Of a DNA stretch of 64,000 bases, positions 40,039 to 51,917 are shown piece after piece. This DNA is from Ichthyophthirius multifiliis (lineage: Eukaryota > Ciliophora > Oligohymenophorea > Hymenostomatida): contig NW_004086164.1 in the NCBI RefSeq assembly GCF_000220395.1, positions 1-64,000 on the forward strand, in the 5' to 3' direction. A program made the translations under genes and the position numbers. The notes under the pieces are model-generated. The model saw only the letters and a program-made list of their open reading frames with translations. It did no database searches and was not told the origin of the DNA. How positions within the stretch are numbered: the stretch's first letter is position 1; the number at the start of each line of letters is the position of its first letter.

Positions 40039-42395
40039 ATGTCCGAATAAATAAATAATTAAGATAATATAGATTAAGATTAAAACTAAGATAATTCTTA
40101 AATAGAAATAAGATAACTATATTCCAAATGAATAAGATTAAATAAATCATATAAGTAATAGTTAAATCAATTAAAGTAATAATAATAATGTTTTTTAACA
40201 AAATTAAAATGATAATCTAGAAGAAGAAAACGAGAAAAAAGATTTTTTATAACCTGAATATACAAATAATTTAGAAGAAAATAATTAAGATTATAACTAA
40301 TATTAAGATTATGATTAAAATTAAGATTAATATTAAAATTAAGACAATAATTAAAATTAAGTTGAAATAAATCATTAAATAAATGAAAATGGCAATGAAA
40401 TCGAAAACAATTTAATATATTAGCAAAATAAATAAATATTAGATAATTTTTTTAAAAACTTTTATGAATAAATAGAAAATTATTTTAATGAATTTAAAAA
40501 AAATAACTAATAAGAAGCCTATATTACACCAAACGATTTACATTTATTCATAAGAGTATCATTTTACTATGATAACATTATTTTTAAGCATACATAATAT
40601 AATTAAAAAGAAGAATTTTTTAATGATCCAGAAAGCAAGGAATACTTAAATCACAAAATAAAAAAATATTACAATTAAATTTATAATTAATTTAATGAAA
40701 AAGATTAAAAAATTTCATTTAAGAACTTAATTGATTTTTGTTATTTTTTAATATAGTAAGATTTAAATTTAATTTTAAGTAAATTTGGTAATAAAGAAAA
40801 AATAGAGTCTGTTTATGAAAAAGAAATCAAAGAAAATATAAAAAAATATGAATAACTTTTGTAATAAGAATATAATTTATAGGAAAGAAAAATTATTAAA
40901 AATAAATTAAATAATTTAATTGAATAATTAAATTAAATACAAGGTATATTAAAATTATTATTAAATATAATTTTTAATATTTTTAAAAAATAAAGTTTTA
41001 TAAAAGTAATAAAATGTTAATTAAATAAAAGGTTTACAAAGAATTAAAATATTAAAATAAATATTTAAAGTATTTTGTAAGGAATAAGTAATAACTGGAG
41101 TTAAATATTCATTTGATAGAATAGCTCATGAATAAAATCATATAAATTTGGCTTGTTTTTTAATATGTTTAAAATAATTGGGTATTTTAAATCATAATAA
41201 ATATGTAAATAAACAAGAAATGAAAAATTTGTTTAAAAAATATGCTATTAATTCAAAAGAGGCAGATTTCGAATGTTTTAGATAATTATTAGAAAAAGTA
41301 GCAATTTAATTTTTTACTGAAGAAAATTAGATTTCAGATATATAAAAAGTAGAAAAATTTTACGAAATAATTTAAATAGATAATTTAGATATTTTAAAAA
41401 GAAAAATATAAGGAATCTCTTTACCTTTTAATATAAAAGTTATAAATATTATATTACTATTTTTTTTAACAAAACATTTATAGGATAAAGATGGGTTTAG
41501 ACTACTTCCTTTTGATTAAGGAAGATAAATTCCTATAAGAATATTTAATAAATAAACAAAAGAAATAGTAAAACTAAGAGTTGAATAAAAAAGCTTATGA
41601 AAATTACAAAAAATGAATAAGTAAATCGTTATTAACATCCCAATGAAGAAAAACAAAAATCTATTTTTTAAAACTTATAAAATAATTAAAAATAATTTTC
41701 TAATGAAAATAAATAAAATTAACTTTCTTTTGATAAAAATATAAAATAAAATGATAAAAAAATACTTTACTAATTTAATTCAGAGCCTACTAAAATAAAC
41801 TACAGTGAAAGAAATAGGATAAATTAGAAAAAAATAAAAGAAGGAGATAAGTATATATATATACATATATATATTATTTATCTACTTTAATATATATAAA
41901 AATACAATTAGAATTAATTGGTAATAATTACAAAATATTACTTATAAAGATATTATAAATTCTAAAAAGGAATATTTTAACCCAGAAGAATTAATAAATG
42001 AGAATTATGATAATGAAGATTATATATATTTATAATAATATTACATATAGTCAGAAAAATAAAGAAAAGAACATCCATAAAATTAAATTATCAAAAAAAT
42101 AGAAAATAATGGAAAAATTGATAAAATTTAATCGATATCTAGACACCATAATATGAGTATTTTTGAAAAATCTCCTAATAATTTAAATAACAAAACTTAT
42201 TAAATATAATAATATTAATATAATAATAATAATAGTATCAGCAAATAAATAAATAAATCACCATAATAAAATATTGGATAGAGTTATATGACAAGAGCTT
42301 AATAAATAGATAATGATATGAAATACCGACAATAATAATAAATTTAAAATATAAATTCTAAAATTTAAAAAGGTATTGATATTGCAAACAAATGA
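40039..42395 (+). CDS. Long N/Q-rich protein, frame broken twice
   Basis: ATG 40039 starts MSEQINNQDNIDQDQNQDNS, but this frame meets TGA at about 40126 while the long coding frame (starting DNYIPNEQDQINHI near 40112) is offset by one base with no usable intron. A folded-looking region follows (AYITPNDLHLFIRVSFYYDN; FDRIAHEQNHINLACFLICL; FECFRQLLEKVAIQFF), split by introns near 40,943-41,032 and 41,430-41,484. A second break occurs at 41598: KLRVEQKSL then TGA, while the other frame continues (KKLMKITKNEQVNRYQHP) to TGA 42395. The break near 41590 is beside an A-run; the break near 40110 is next to A-rich sequence. Missed bases in the sequence are the simplest explanation; two genes or a decaying gene are alternatives. 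No family recognised. Confidence 0.65.
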
Positions 42396-42991
42396 ATTTT
42401 AAGAAAAAAATCAATCTAGTTATATTACGCGTTAAAAAAAAAAAAAAAAAGTCAATTATATTTTATTTTATCTGTCATTTTTATTAATAAAATTTTATAG
42501 ATATCCAAATAATTAATTTTTTTTTATGTATTTTAAATAGTAGAATTTTATAAGAAAAATATATATATATAGATAATATTTTGTTTATAATAACACGTAT
42601 TTAAAAATATACCATATATATTTAGAATAAAGAATAAAATTATTATAAAGAAAAAAAAGACTAAAATATTTTACTTTTATTAGATATAAAAATATTTATA
42701 GTATTCTTTTTTTAAAATTGAATTTAAATTTTAATTTATTCTTTTATATTTAAAATATATTTTATTTTAATAATAAAACTAATAATAAAACTAATGTTTC
42801 TATCAAATATATACCAATTAAATCGGGCTTTATATTATATTAAAAAGTATTTTTTATTTTTTATTTTTAATTTATATCTTATATCTATTGTTTTTATAAT
42901 TATAATATTATATTTTTATATAATAATACAAAAAAAAAAATTAATTTAATTAATTAATTAAATTGACTTAAATAAAAAAGTAATTAAAAAA
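42396..42991. other. Intergenic
   Basis: About 600 bp of AT-rich sequence between two plus-strand genes. Nothing recognisable. Confidence 0.6.
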
Positions 42992-43951
42992 ATGAATACA
43001 GAAATATCTACTAAATGTTTTTAAATAAAAATTAAACAAACAAAAAACACAAATGCATCTGTTTTGAATCTAAATCAAACAACCTAAATAACCCCTATTA
43101 TAAGATCTATTGCTAACAAAAATGAAATATAAATACAAATAAAAATAGATGAAAAAATATTATATGATAACATTATATAATTTTAATAAACAAATCCTTC
43201 TATTTAATAATGCACAATACGTTAACCTGTAATATTATTAAATGATTATTGCTTGTTTTCTTATAAATTCTTCGAAAAAGAAAGCATTGAAGATTAATAA
43301 AAAAATACTTTATATTCACACTGTTAAGTACTTAATGATAGATAAGAGGAAGATATTTTTGAATTTAACTATACTTTTTCAATTTTGTAGACACAAAAAT
43401 GTTTGAATTTATAATTGTAATTTTGTGATATTTTCCAGAAAAATTAAAAAATAAATGTTGAAAATAATATAAATGAAGATTAATACAATAGTAAGGAAAA
43501 CATATCTAACTCTTCTGAAAACTACGAAAATGAAGAAACTCATTAAGTTTACAAAAAAAAAAAATATGATAGAAAAAATGTAGTTAAAAATTTTATGAAA
43601 GGCTTTAGTAGATTTTTTAGATGTAAAAAAAGCAAAATATTATTAATGAATTAAATTTAAGGTTATTTTGATGAATAACATTATTAAAAAAGTCTAATAT
43701 AGTTAAATCTAATAGAAAAGCAGAATAAATTTAATAATAAAATGATTATAAGGCTGATCAATTCTGAACTAAATATATATGCTCAGTATTTCATTAAATA
43801 GTGCTCAGAATAATGGATATAAAATAGTTAAATAAGTGATAAGGCTACTCATTATTAAATAATTGCTGATTATTAAAAAGCTTTAGAATAACCGTCTTTA
43901 GTAAATCAATTACCTGCTTTGAGGATTAGAAATAGAAACAAATAAGGTTGA
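42992..43951 (+). CDS. Intronless hypothetical protein, 319 residues
   Basis: A single uninterrupted frame under the ciliate code from ATG 42992 to TGA 43949-43951. N-terminal half soluble with several cysteines (CLFSYKFFEKES; LQTQKCLNLQLQFCDIFQ), then an acidic S/N/E stretch, a basic patch KKKKYDRKNVVKNFMKGFSR then FFRCKKSK, and a helical C-terminus (KMIIRLINSELNIYAQYFIK). The basic patch and mixed composition suggest a nuclear or nucleic-acid-binding role, but that is only a guess. No family recognised. Real coding status is supported by length, codon use and absence of TGA for 319 codons. Confidence 0.8.
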
Positions 43952-44901
43952 GAAGAAAAAAAAAAAGAAAAAAATTATTTCAATATATTTGTAAACAAAT
44001 ATTATAAAATTAAAATTATTTAAGTTATTTAATATTTTAATATAATATATTATTTATAAAAATTATTTATGTTTCTATATTATTTTTGGAATATTTCTAA
44101 ATTATTTTTAGTATGTTTCCAAATATTAAATAAATGTGATTATAATATACAATTTCTTTATTTTTAAAATAAATTAAAAGTAATTTTAATAATTTAATAA
44201 GATAATATATAATTATATATTAATTTGAGAAAATTATATAATATAAATAAAATATTATATTAATATTTTATTTATTTATTGCATAAATCTTTTATTATTA
44301 AATAAATTATTAGTCAATAATTTTTAATAAATTTATATTTAGTGCCTAAAAGATATATTTGATATAAAAAAAAATGTATTAAAAAAAAATTTTTTAATTA
44401 TTTTTAAAATAAAATCATTTATACAAAAAATATAAATATTTTATTAATTTAAGAATAAAAAATTTTTTAATTATTATAAATTATATATATATATATATTT
44501 TTTATTAAATATATAATATATTTATTTATTATTTTTCAATTAATCAATTTATCGATTATATATTTTTTATATTTTCTGTTTTTTAATATACTTATTAAAA
44601 AGACAAGAAAAAACTGATATTAGCCTCATTTTTTTTTTAAGTATTTTAAAAAAATAAATAAATAAGTAATATATATATATATATATAAAGTGTTAAAAAT
44701 ACTTATCTAAAATATATATGATATTAATTTTATATATAATATTTTAAAAACTATCTTTTTAATATTTCTATAAATAATAAAATATAAATCAATAACGTAA
44801 TTATTTACATTTTAATCAAGTTTTACAATTAAAAAAAATATTCATTATATCGATTTTAAATAAATTTATAAAATTTTAAAATACAAATATTTAAATAAAC
44901 A
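43952..44901. other. Convergent intergenic region
   Basis: About 950 bp between the 3' ends of a plus-strand and a minus-strand gene. AT-rich with short TA runs. No recognisable terminator motif. Confidence 0.6.
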
Positions 44902-45903
44902 TCAAATGATATATAAATATGAATTTTAATTAATATTAACTTAAAATACACCATTTCTAACTTCTTTTTTCTAATCTAAACCCAAATTAACTTAAGTATT
45001 CTATTCAAGCCCAAAACTAACTAAAACATAGCATTTTTCTTCAAAAACCTAAATATTTAACGAAGTATTATTCTGTTCTTAATTTTAATTTTCAAATGAA
45101 ATTTAAATTTCTTCACTTTTAACTATACTAAAAGAATGAACATCAATAATTTTAAAAAAAATTGTATTTTTTTTAACTCCAAATATAATAAAATCATTCT
45201 AATTAATTTTTTCGACTTTAATTTTCCCTTAAAAAGTTAATTCTGGAATATTTTTAGGTAAATATTATTCTGAATTTAGTAGATTTTATTTATCAATAGC
45301 CTAAATTTAATATGTTTTTTCCTCATCTTTATCTTAATAATTATTCGAAAATAAAAAAATTAATTAATTCTAAAATTCAAGAATTTTCTTTAAAAAAAAC
45401 TCAAAAGGAATCCATAAATTAACTAACTCTAAAACATTATGTAAATTAAAAATTTTTATTCTACAATAGCTATCCGCTAATATCAAATAATCTTAATTCT
45501 TTTCTAAATGGACACCCTAAAAGCCCTTTTAAATAACCAAATTATTCGAATTTTCATATGTAGGTAGTAAGTCTCCTTCTTATTTTAATATTTTTTCCAT
45601 TCCAAAACTATAAATATCACCATATTTATCTGTCACATATATTTTTTCTGTATATAAAGAATAAAATGCATGAGTTACTTTTTTTGGAAGACTAGCTTAT
45701 TTTAATAAATTTAAATTGTTAGAATGTTCATCTTTGGTGAATATTTTGACTTATTTATCATGAGATGCTGTATAAAAATAATCTTTTTGAGCATATTTAA
45801 ATGACCCAAAGCATTTTATTTTATCTGCGTGTATATTTTTTTGGATTTATATCAAAGTAGGTTTTATTAATAATAAATCTGTTTTTAAAGGCAATATTTA
45901 CAT
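44902..45903 (-). CDS. WDR4: tRNA (guanine-N7)-methyltransferase non-catalytic subunit, WDR4/Trm82-like
   Basis: Intronless, 333 residues, ATG 45903 to TGA 44904-44902. WD40-type beta-propeller with weak repeats. The segment PKKVTHAFYSLYTEKIYVTD followed by KYGDIYSF matches the WDR4 signature (ALTF....E.VLVADKSGDVYSF), and YLILADSYCRIKIFNLHNV matches the next blade (RFILTADRDEKIRVS). WDR4/Trm82 partners METTL1/Trm8 to form 7-methylguanosine at position 46 of tRNAs. The protein is shorter than human WDR4 (412 residues), and the C-terminal blades are divergent. Family call is by motif recognition only. Confidence 0.8.
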
Positions 45904-46073
45904 TTTTTTTTTTTCCTTTAAAATATATAATTAAATTAAAAATACATATAATAAATTTAACTTTTTTTTTTTCCATTTAATTTTATTTTCTTATATAAAT
46001 TATATAAATTTTTGTATTTATATATATAAAAATTATTTTCTATTCATATATATGATTGTTTTTTTCTTTATTC

Positions 46074-46298
46074 TCATAGACAAATGAAATTAGGAGGGGC
46101 TAAAACAGATGGATCAGGTCCTTCAAATTATTGATTAGTGGCAAAATATTCGATTGTTTTTGAATAAAGGATATTTTTTTCATCATCAGATGTATTATTA
46201 TTTGAAGACGTTAGTCTGTCAGATAACTATTATTATTTATTTTATATAATGTTTTCAAATAAACACTGTCCATCTATAAATACTTTAATTCCTTTCAT
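46074..46298 (-). CDS. Small conserved-looking protein, 74+ residues
   Basis: ATG 46298 gives MKGIKVFIDGQCLFENIIQN, an acidic linker (SSNNNTSDDEKN), then IEYFATNQQFEGPDPSVLAP with PNFICL, TGA. The C-terminal GPDPSVLAPP-type motif is the sort of short proline motif seen in PNRC/EDC1-like mRNA-decay adaptors, which is a weak resemblance only. Upstream, ATG 46366 opens MYSGREGRQNEYEQKKQEIN in another frame that ends at the same place; one extra A in the A8 run at about 46330 would join both into one ~97-residue protein. The true start is therefore uncertain. Confidence 0.55.
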
Positions 46299-46366
46299 TG
46301 GTAATAATTAATTTCTTGTTTTTTTTGTTCATATTCATTTTATCTTCCTTCTCTTCCGCTATACAT

Positions 46367-47941
46367 GATAATAACGAATTCTTCGAATGTTATTAATTAT
46401 TACCTGTGTTTTTTTTTTATTATTATTCACTTTTTGTTAATATATATATATATATTTTTATTTATATATGTTTGCTTTTCTTTTTTTAATATTTTTTTTT
46501 CTTTTTTTAATTAAATTTTTTTTCCCCCCCCTTTTTTTTGTTTATAAATATTATTATTTTTTTTTCCGACAAATGGTTAATTTTTAAATTATTATTATTA
46601 TTTTTATTTAAAAAAAAAAAAAACATAAAATTATATTTTATTTTTTTAAATCAAAAATAAGTTTTTACATTAACAAAAAGTTGTATTTAATTCGTTATTT
46701 AATAAAAAATATTAATTTCTCTATATGTTTACAAATTATAATTCCTATTATAAATACCATTATATAATATTTTATGCTTTTAAACTTATGTTTATTTTTA
46801 TTTCGCTTCTTAAAAAAAATTTTACTTTTTTAAGCAATTATGCTTCTTTTAATATTAATTATAAATATCCACCTAATATTTATATTAAGAAATATTTTTT
46901 ATTTATTAATTCTTATATAGAGACTATTTATTTATATAAATTGACTTTTATTATCTTTTTTATTATTCGATTTCTTTTTATTCATTTAAAAAGTATTCTT
47001 TTGTTTTTATTTTTTTTCATTAAATGTAAATTTTTTGCTTAAATTTCTAATTCTATTTTTTAAAAATTTGTTATAATTAATATATATTTTTTATTTTAAA
47101 CTTTTATTATTTTCAATTTTTTTAAATTAATCACTTTTTTTTTTTTTTTTCTTAAAAAGATAAAATTCTTACATTCCGCTATGTTTTGTTATTTTAACTT
47201 ATTTTTTATGGTATTTATTTATTCTTTTTAATAAAAAATATTATATTATGCATTATTTTTATAATTCTCAATATACTATCTTTAAATTTGCATTTTATTT
47301 ATACACTATATTATAAAACTTAACTTATTTATTCATATTTTTTAGCCTTTTTTTTTTAAGTTTCGTTTTTTATATAGTATCTTTATAAAATTTATTATAA
47401 TAATATAAATATTTTAAAAGTTATCATTTTAATTAATTAAAAAAGATTAAAATTTTATTATTTTTTATCAAAGAGGGAAAAAAAAAAAAAAAAATTTTTT
47501 TTTAGAAAGAAATAAAAATAATTATTTTATTTTAGAAAAATTGTAACTTAAAAGCATTTAAGAACATTGATACCTTTATTTAAATTATAATCATATTCAA
47601 AACGAATTATATAAATAGTATAAAATTTTTCATAATATTAATTATAACCAGATTTTATAATAGTATATACTGATTTTTTTAATAAATGAAGTCAATTTTA
47701 TATAATTATATTTTTTTTATTTAATTTTTTTATTACTAATATTTTGAAACTACATATACATAATTTAAATAAAAACAAAAAATAATAATAAAGGCTTATT
47801 TTTTTTAATATAATTCATTTTTTTGTTATGCTTTAAATAATAAAAATAAATAAAAAGCTTATTTTTTACAAAATAAAATAAAATTATATATGTATACATT
47901 TAATAAAATTATCCTTTTTTTTTTTTAATTATTATTTTCAA
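46367..47941. other. Intergenic, homopolymer-rich, no supported gene
   Basis: 1.6 kb of T-rich sequence with long homopolymers (T8 and C8 around 46516-46540, A13 at 46611, A17/T10 near 47480). Some 100-codon frames are open on both strands (for example 46725-47042) but are low-complexity and show no family features. Confidence 0.5.
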
Positions 47942-48416
47942 TCAATGTTTACGTTAATTTTTTTTGTGTTTCTTTAATGCATCTACAAATTTATCATTTA
48001 AAACATCACATAATCCAGCTAAACTATCTAAACTTTCTTTTAATACTTCATTTGAATTTTTGGCTTTTAAATTTTATTTTATTTATATAAAATAATAATG
48101 ATTTACAAGATGTCTATAATCTTAAATTTAATCTATTTTCTGAAGGATGTGGAATTGTATATCCACAAAATTCGACGTCTTTTCTTTTAACTAAAACATA
48201 TCTTAAAGCATTTCCTAAAGTATGATCTTCATCATAAAATATATATGTAGCTGAGGTTTTATCTTTCTCGTTTTAATCTATAACTAATTTTTCCTCTTAT
48301 AATGGCTTTTATGTTTTTTCTTCTTGCATTATATCATCGTCTTCTTCTTCTTCTATATTGGGAATTTCCTCTTCTTAATTTTCTTATTATTATGAAAACT
48401 CTTCACTGTCAGACAT
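47942..48416 (-). CDS. POLR1D: RNA polymerase I and III subunit AC19 (RPAC2)
   Basis: Two exons (48416-48107, 48063-47942; 43-bp intron) give 143 residues. An acidic, Q/E-rich N-terminus precedes the RPB11-type dimerisation domain: YIFYDEDHTLGNALRYVLVK, DVEFCGYTIPHPSENRLNLR and LQTS, nearly matching human RPAC2 (EEDHTLGNSLRYMIMK; VEFCGYTTTHPSE). The C-terminal helix (LAGLCDVLNDKFVDALKKH) fits the partner contact. AC19 pairs with AC40 as the alpha-like heterodimer that nucleates Pol I and Pol III assembly in the nucleus. Stop TGA; the N-terminal acidic region is longer than in animals. Confidence 0.95.
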
Positions 48417-48911
48417 ATTTAAATGATTTATTAATTTATATATATATATATATATATATATTTAATCTTTTTCTAAATAAATTAATATTTAAAAGTATGT
48501 ATATATGTATTTATATATATATATAATATTATTTTTTAGAAGATTTTTGTTTATTTTATTTAAAAGTATTTAAAAGAAAAAAAAAACTCAATCGAATAAA
48601 ATAAAAGCCACATAATCAATTTTATTTAAAAAAAAAAAAAAAAAATTGCAGTCAAAAATAAATAATGTTAAAAAGTAATATGTATATATAATTTTTCATT
48701 ATTATTATTTTCGACATAAAAGAATCGCATTTACTTTCTTTCAAAGAAAATTTTTTATTATATAATTTATTTTGTTACAAAAATTATTATTTAATAACAT
48801 ATCTTAAAAGAAAACAAAAAATTAATTATATTACTAAAAACTTTTTAAAAACATGAATTCAATAGAAATAATGTTTATTAAATCAATATTTTTATTGAAT
48901 ATTATTAAAAT
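48417..48911. other. Intergenic with TA microsatellite
   Basis: About 500 bp. Contains TA runs (48437-48462 and shorter) and an A17 tract near 48632. It must hold the AC19 promoter. No gene. Confidence 0.6.
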
Positions 48912-50222
48912 TCAATTTTCATAAATTCCCTTTTTATATTATTCAATATAAATTTAAACTCCAGAATAAACAATATATTTATAACAACTAAAAGTTAAAA
49001 ATAAAATAAGACCAACACTAAAAACAAAAGCCTTTTAAAATATTTTATCATATTCATTTTATAAATCTAATTAATTTTTCGGGAAAAACATTTTACATTA
49101 ATTCTAATATTGACTATTATAAATCTAATTACATACATATTTCTAAAAATCTTTATTAAAATTACCCTTTGTTTTTATTTATTTACTTATAAATAATAAA
49201 AATATGAATAAATTTACTTAATAAATATAACCATTAATAACTAACATAGGATAATACTAAACATTCTAAACCACTCCAATTTAGTATTACTCAAAAAGAA
49301 TTTATTTTCGTAAAAAGTCATCTTTATTTTATGAATCATCCTATCTTTAATTAATACAATCCTAAATAAAAAAATCATCAAAGCAATTAATACATTAAAA
49401 TTTATTAAAAACATATTATAAATACTCTTAACTATTAAATTTATTCAAACAAACCATTTTCAGAATTTTTTCATAATCCGAATTTTCATTAAAAGAAAAA
49501 TACGAAAAAAACTCTATTTATTTATCTATAATTAATGATTTCAAAAAATTATAATGAGAAAATACAAATTCATATAATTAATTCAAATCTTCCCAATATA
49601 CCCAAAATTAAATATTTATTTTTTTATTTTCATATTCATAATTAAATAATATTGATATTTATAAATTATTATTATTTTCTTCATACTTTACTTTTAGAAA
49701 GTTACCTTCTTATCTTCCTATTAAAAGAATTGGAATTTCTATTGTTTTTCCTGATAAATTTTCGTCCAAAAATAGTTTCTCAATCTCATATTCTTCACTT
49801 TTATCTATTATTATAAGTGCTTTTGCATGAGATTTTAAACTATTGTATCCTTAAGTAATTACATTACAATTACCTTTATCAGCCAAATAAATTGGATATC
49901 CATTATATTAATAATAACTTTGATCAAAATGTCTTATTTCAGTACATCCTGTGATGTCTTACATGCTTTAGCTTTAATTTTTATCCGAAAAATTTGAAGC
50001 TAATTCTATTTTTCCATTAATTTAACTTTAATAGGGAAAACTTCCAATATTTAATAATAAGGCTTTTAAATCTTTTTTTTTTTTTAAAAAAAAAAATCTA
50101 AATTAAAATGTATTTAACATAAATATACATATATGCTTTCCTATAGATGTTATTTCAATAAATGTTTAAGTTTAAAAAACTTGAGAAATATTATAGTATA
50201 AAATAAAAATAAATAAAAACAT
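48912..50222 (-). CDS. PA-domain type I membrane protein, vacuolar sorting receptor-like
   Basis: ATG 50222 gives a signal peptide (MFLFIFILYYNISQVFQ). Introns: 57 bp (50072-50128) and a likely 51-bp one (49167-49217). The PA domain reads YPIYLADKGNCNVITQGYNS, SHAKALIIIDKSEEYEIEKL and EIPILLIGRQEG. Downstream is a thioredoxin-like part: CINCFDDFFIQDCINQ, then VVQNVQYYPMLVINGYIYQ, matching the plant VSR block ending LPTLVINN.QYRG, with a Cys-bearing stretch. A transmembrane helix (FVFSVGLILFLTFSCYKYIV) and a short cytoplasmic tail with Tyr motifs (YIEQYKKGIYEN) end it. Plant and protist VSRs carry lysosomal or vacuolar hydrolases from the Golgi; sorting to lysosomes or secretory organelles is inferred. 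No EGF repeats seen, unlike plant VSRs. Confidence 0.85.
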
Positions 50223-50397
50223 AAATATAAATACTTTAAATATATATATATATAGATATAGAATAAATATTTTTATATAAACTCATTAAGTAAAAAAAAA
50301 AAAAAAAAAATTTTAAAAAAGAAACAAAAATATATTATTATTTTTTTTTAAAAACCAAAAAAAAAAAAAAAAAACTATTTATAAAAAACCAAAAAAA

Positions 50398-51621
50398 ATG
50401 GATAATGAATCTAATGTTGATATAAAATCTTAATCTTAATAAGTAAAATAACGTACCATAATTGATAAATAAGAAAAACGTTTATCCGAAATATTTGATT
50501 CAGTAAGTGCACGTTTTTCAAACACGACATTTTCCTATAGAAATCGTCCTACCCAAACTACATACGCTCTAATAGAAAATGAAAATAATTTACTATTACA
50601 TATAATAATAAACCGAATGATTTCTTTCGAAAAAAAATACCTTAAAAAAAGTGGTTTCATTTTAGGAACTTTTGTTGCTTTTTTTTTCGCTTTAATTATT
50701 TCTTCGACTTATGTTTTTATTCCCAAATAACCTTTTATATAAAATGTATTTGTTATATATTTAGTAAGCTTTTTAACTAATTATTATTTGATGAAAGATG
50801 GAGAAGTATAACCTTATATAGAAAAAAGATAGGATAATTTGTAGTCTAAATTAGGTGGTTTTGCAGCTTTATTTATGGTAGTATTTTTTGTATATGGATT
50901 TTAAAAATGCGACAAATCAACTATTTTTTAAAATTTTTCATTTTCTTGGCTTATATTTGCATTATATGAATTTATTTTAAACAAAAATAAAAAGATGTCC
51001 CAAAAATAATATTTAATAGGATTACTTATGATCATTTTATTATACTTTTTATTAAACCCGACTTTAGTATCACCTATAGGAGATGATAAATTACTTATTT
51101 ATGGAATAATATCAAGTAATATTAGCGGATTATTATTCGGATATTTTACTTTTTCAATCCGGAAATTAAAAAACGAGAATTTTGTGACTCTTTCGCATAT
51201 TTACTTATTAACAAATTCGCCATTTGTTCCCGCTTTTTTCATCTTTTAATAACTTGTGCCACCAACATTGTTTGAATGGGTAGTAATTATTGGAATAGGA
51301 TGGATTTTCTTGTTTTTATTATAGTTTTTTATACGATCATGCTAATTAGATGTGCCTGGATAATCTTTATTGATTTTCCCTTAATTTATAGCTTTTTTGA
51401 CTTTTTTCTGTTTTGTATTTTAGGTCGATGTATTTGGAAATGTAGGATTTTTTGATGTTATTTTGGGAGCAATAATAATTGGTTTGAGTTTTGTATTTAT
51501 GGGAGATATTAAAGAAAAAGAAAAGAAAACAAATTAGGGTAAAAAATAATTGGATAAACCATAAAATGCTTTTGAAATGAATAACATTTAAGAATTAACT
51601 TAAAAATTAAATGATGAATGA
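50398..51621 (+). CDS. Multi-pass membrane protein, possible drug/metabolite transporter type
   Basis: Single exon, 407 residues, ATG 50398 to TGA 51619-51621. Cytoplasmic N-terminus of about 90 residues (S/T/R-rich), then roughly ten hydrophobic segments: FILGTFVAFFFALIISSTYV, VFVIYLVSFLTNYYLM, FAALFMVVFFVYGF, FSWLIFALYEFIL, YLIGLLMIILLYFLL, IYGIISSNISGLLFGYF, LLTNSPFVPAFFIF, WVVIIGIGWIFLFLLQFF, LIFPQFIAFLTFFCFVF, FFDVILGAIIIGLSFVFM. A charged Q/K-rich tail follows. Ten helices and about 300 residues of core fit the DMT/EamA or nucleotide-sugar-transporter fold, but no diagnostic motif was found. It shares a ~175-bp divergent region with the sorting-receptor gene. Confidence 0.75.
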
Positions 51622-51917
51622 CGTATTTTTTCCATTATATATATCTATTTTATTTTATATTTCTATTATTTATTTATTTAAAATTTTATTTTGAGTAATA
51701 TACATTTGTCTTTTTTTTAATATAAAACAAACAAAAATTAAATTTATATTAATTATTTTTATATAAAAAAATAAAACATGTTTTTTTTTTTTTTTCATAA
51801 TAAAAAAAAGTTAATAAAATTTAAATATTATTTTTTTTTAAAAAAAAAAAAAAGAAAGATTTTTTTTTTTAAACAAAAAATAATAAAGTATATAAAAATA
51901 AATAAATAAATATAAAA

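Noticed and set aside
40107-40120. Euplotes-style +1 programmed frameshift (AAA-TAA)
   Set aside because: TAA is a sense codon here, so the Euplotes mechanism would not apply; a missed base is simpler. The break itself is still reported.
46725-47042. 105-codon standard-code ORF rich in F, Y, I
   Set aside because: Low-complexity reading of T-rich DNA; it would end at TAA, which is not a stop in this code, and the opposite strand is equally open.
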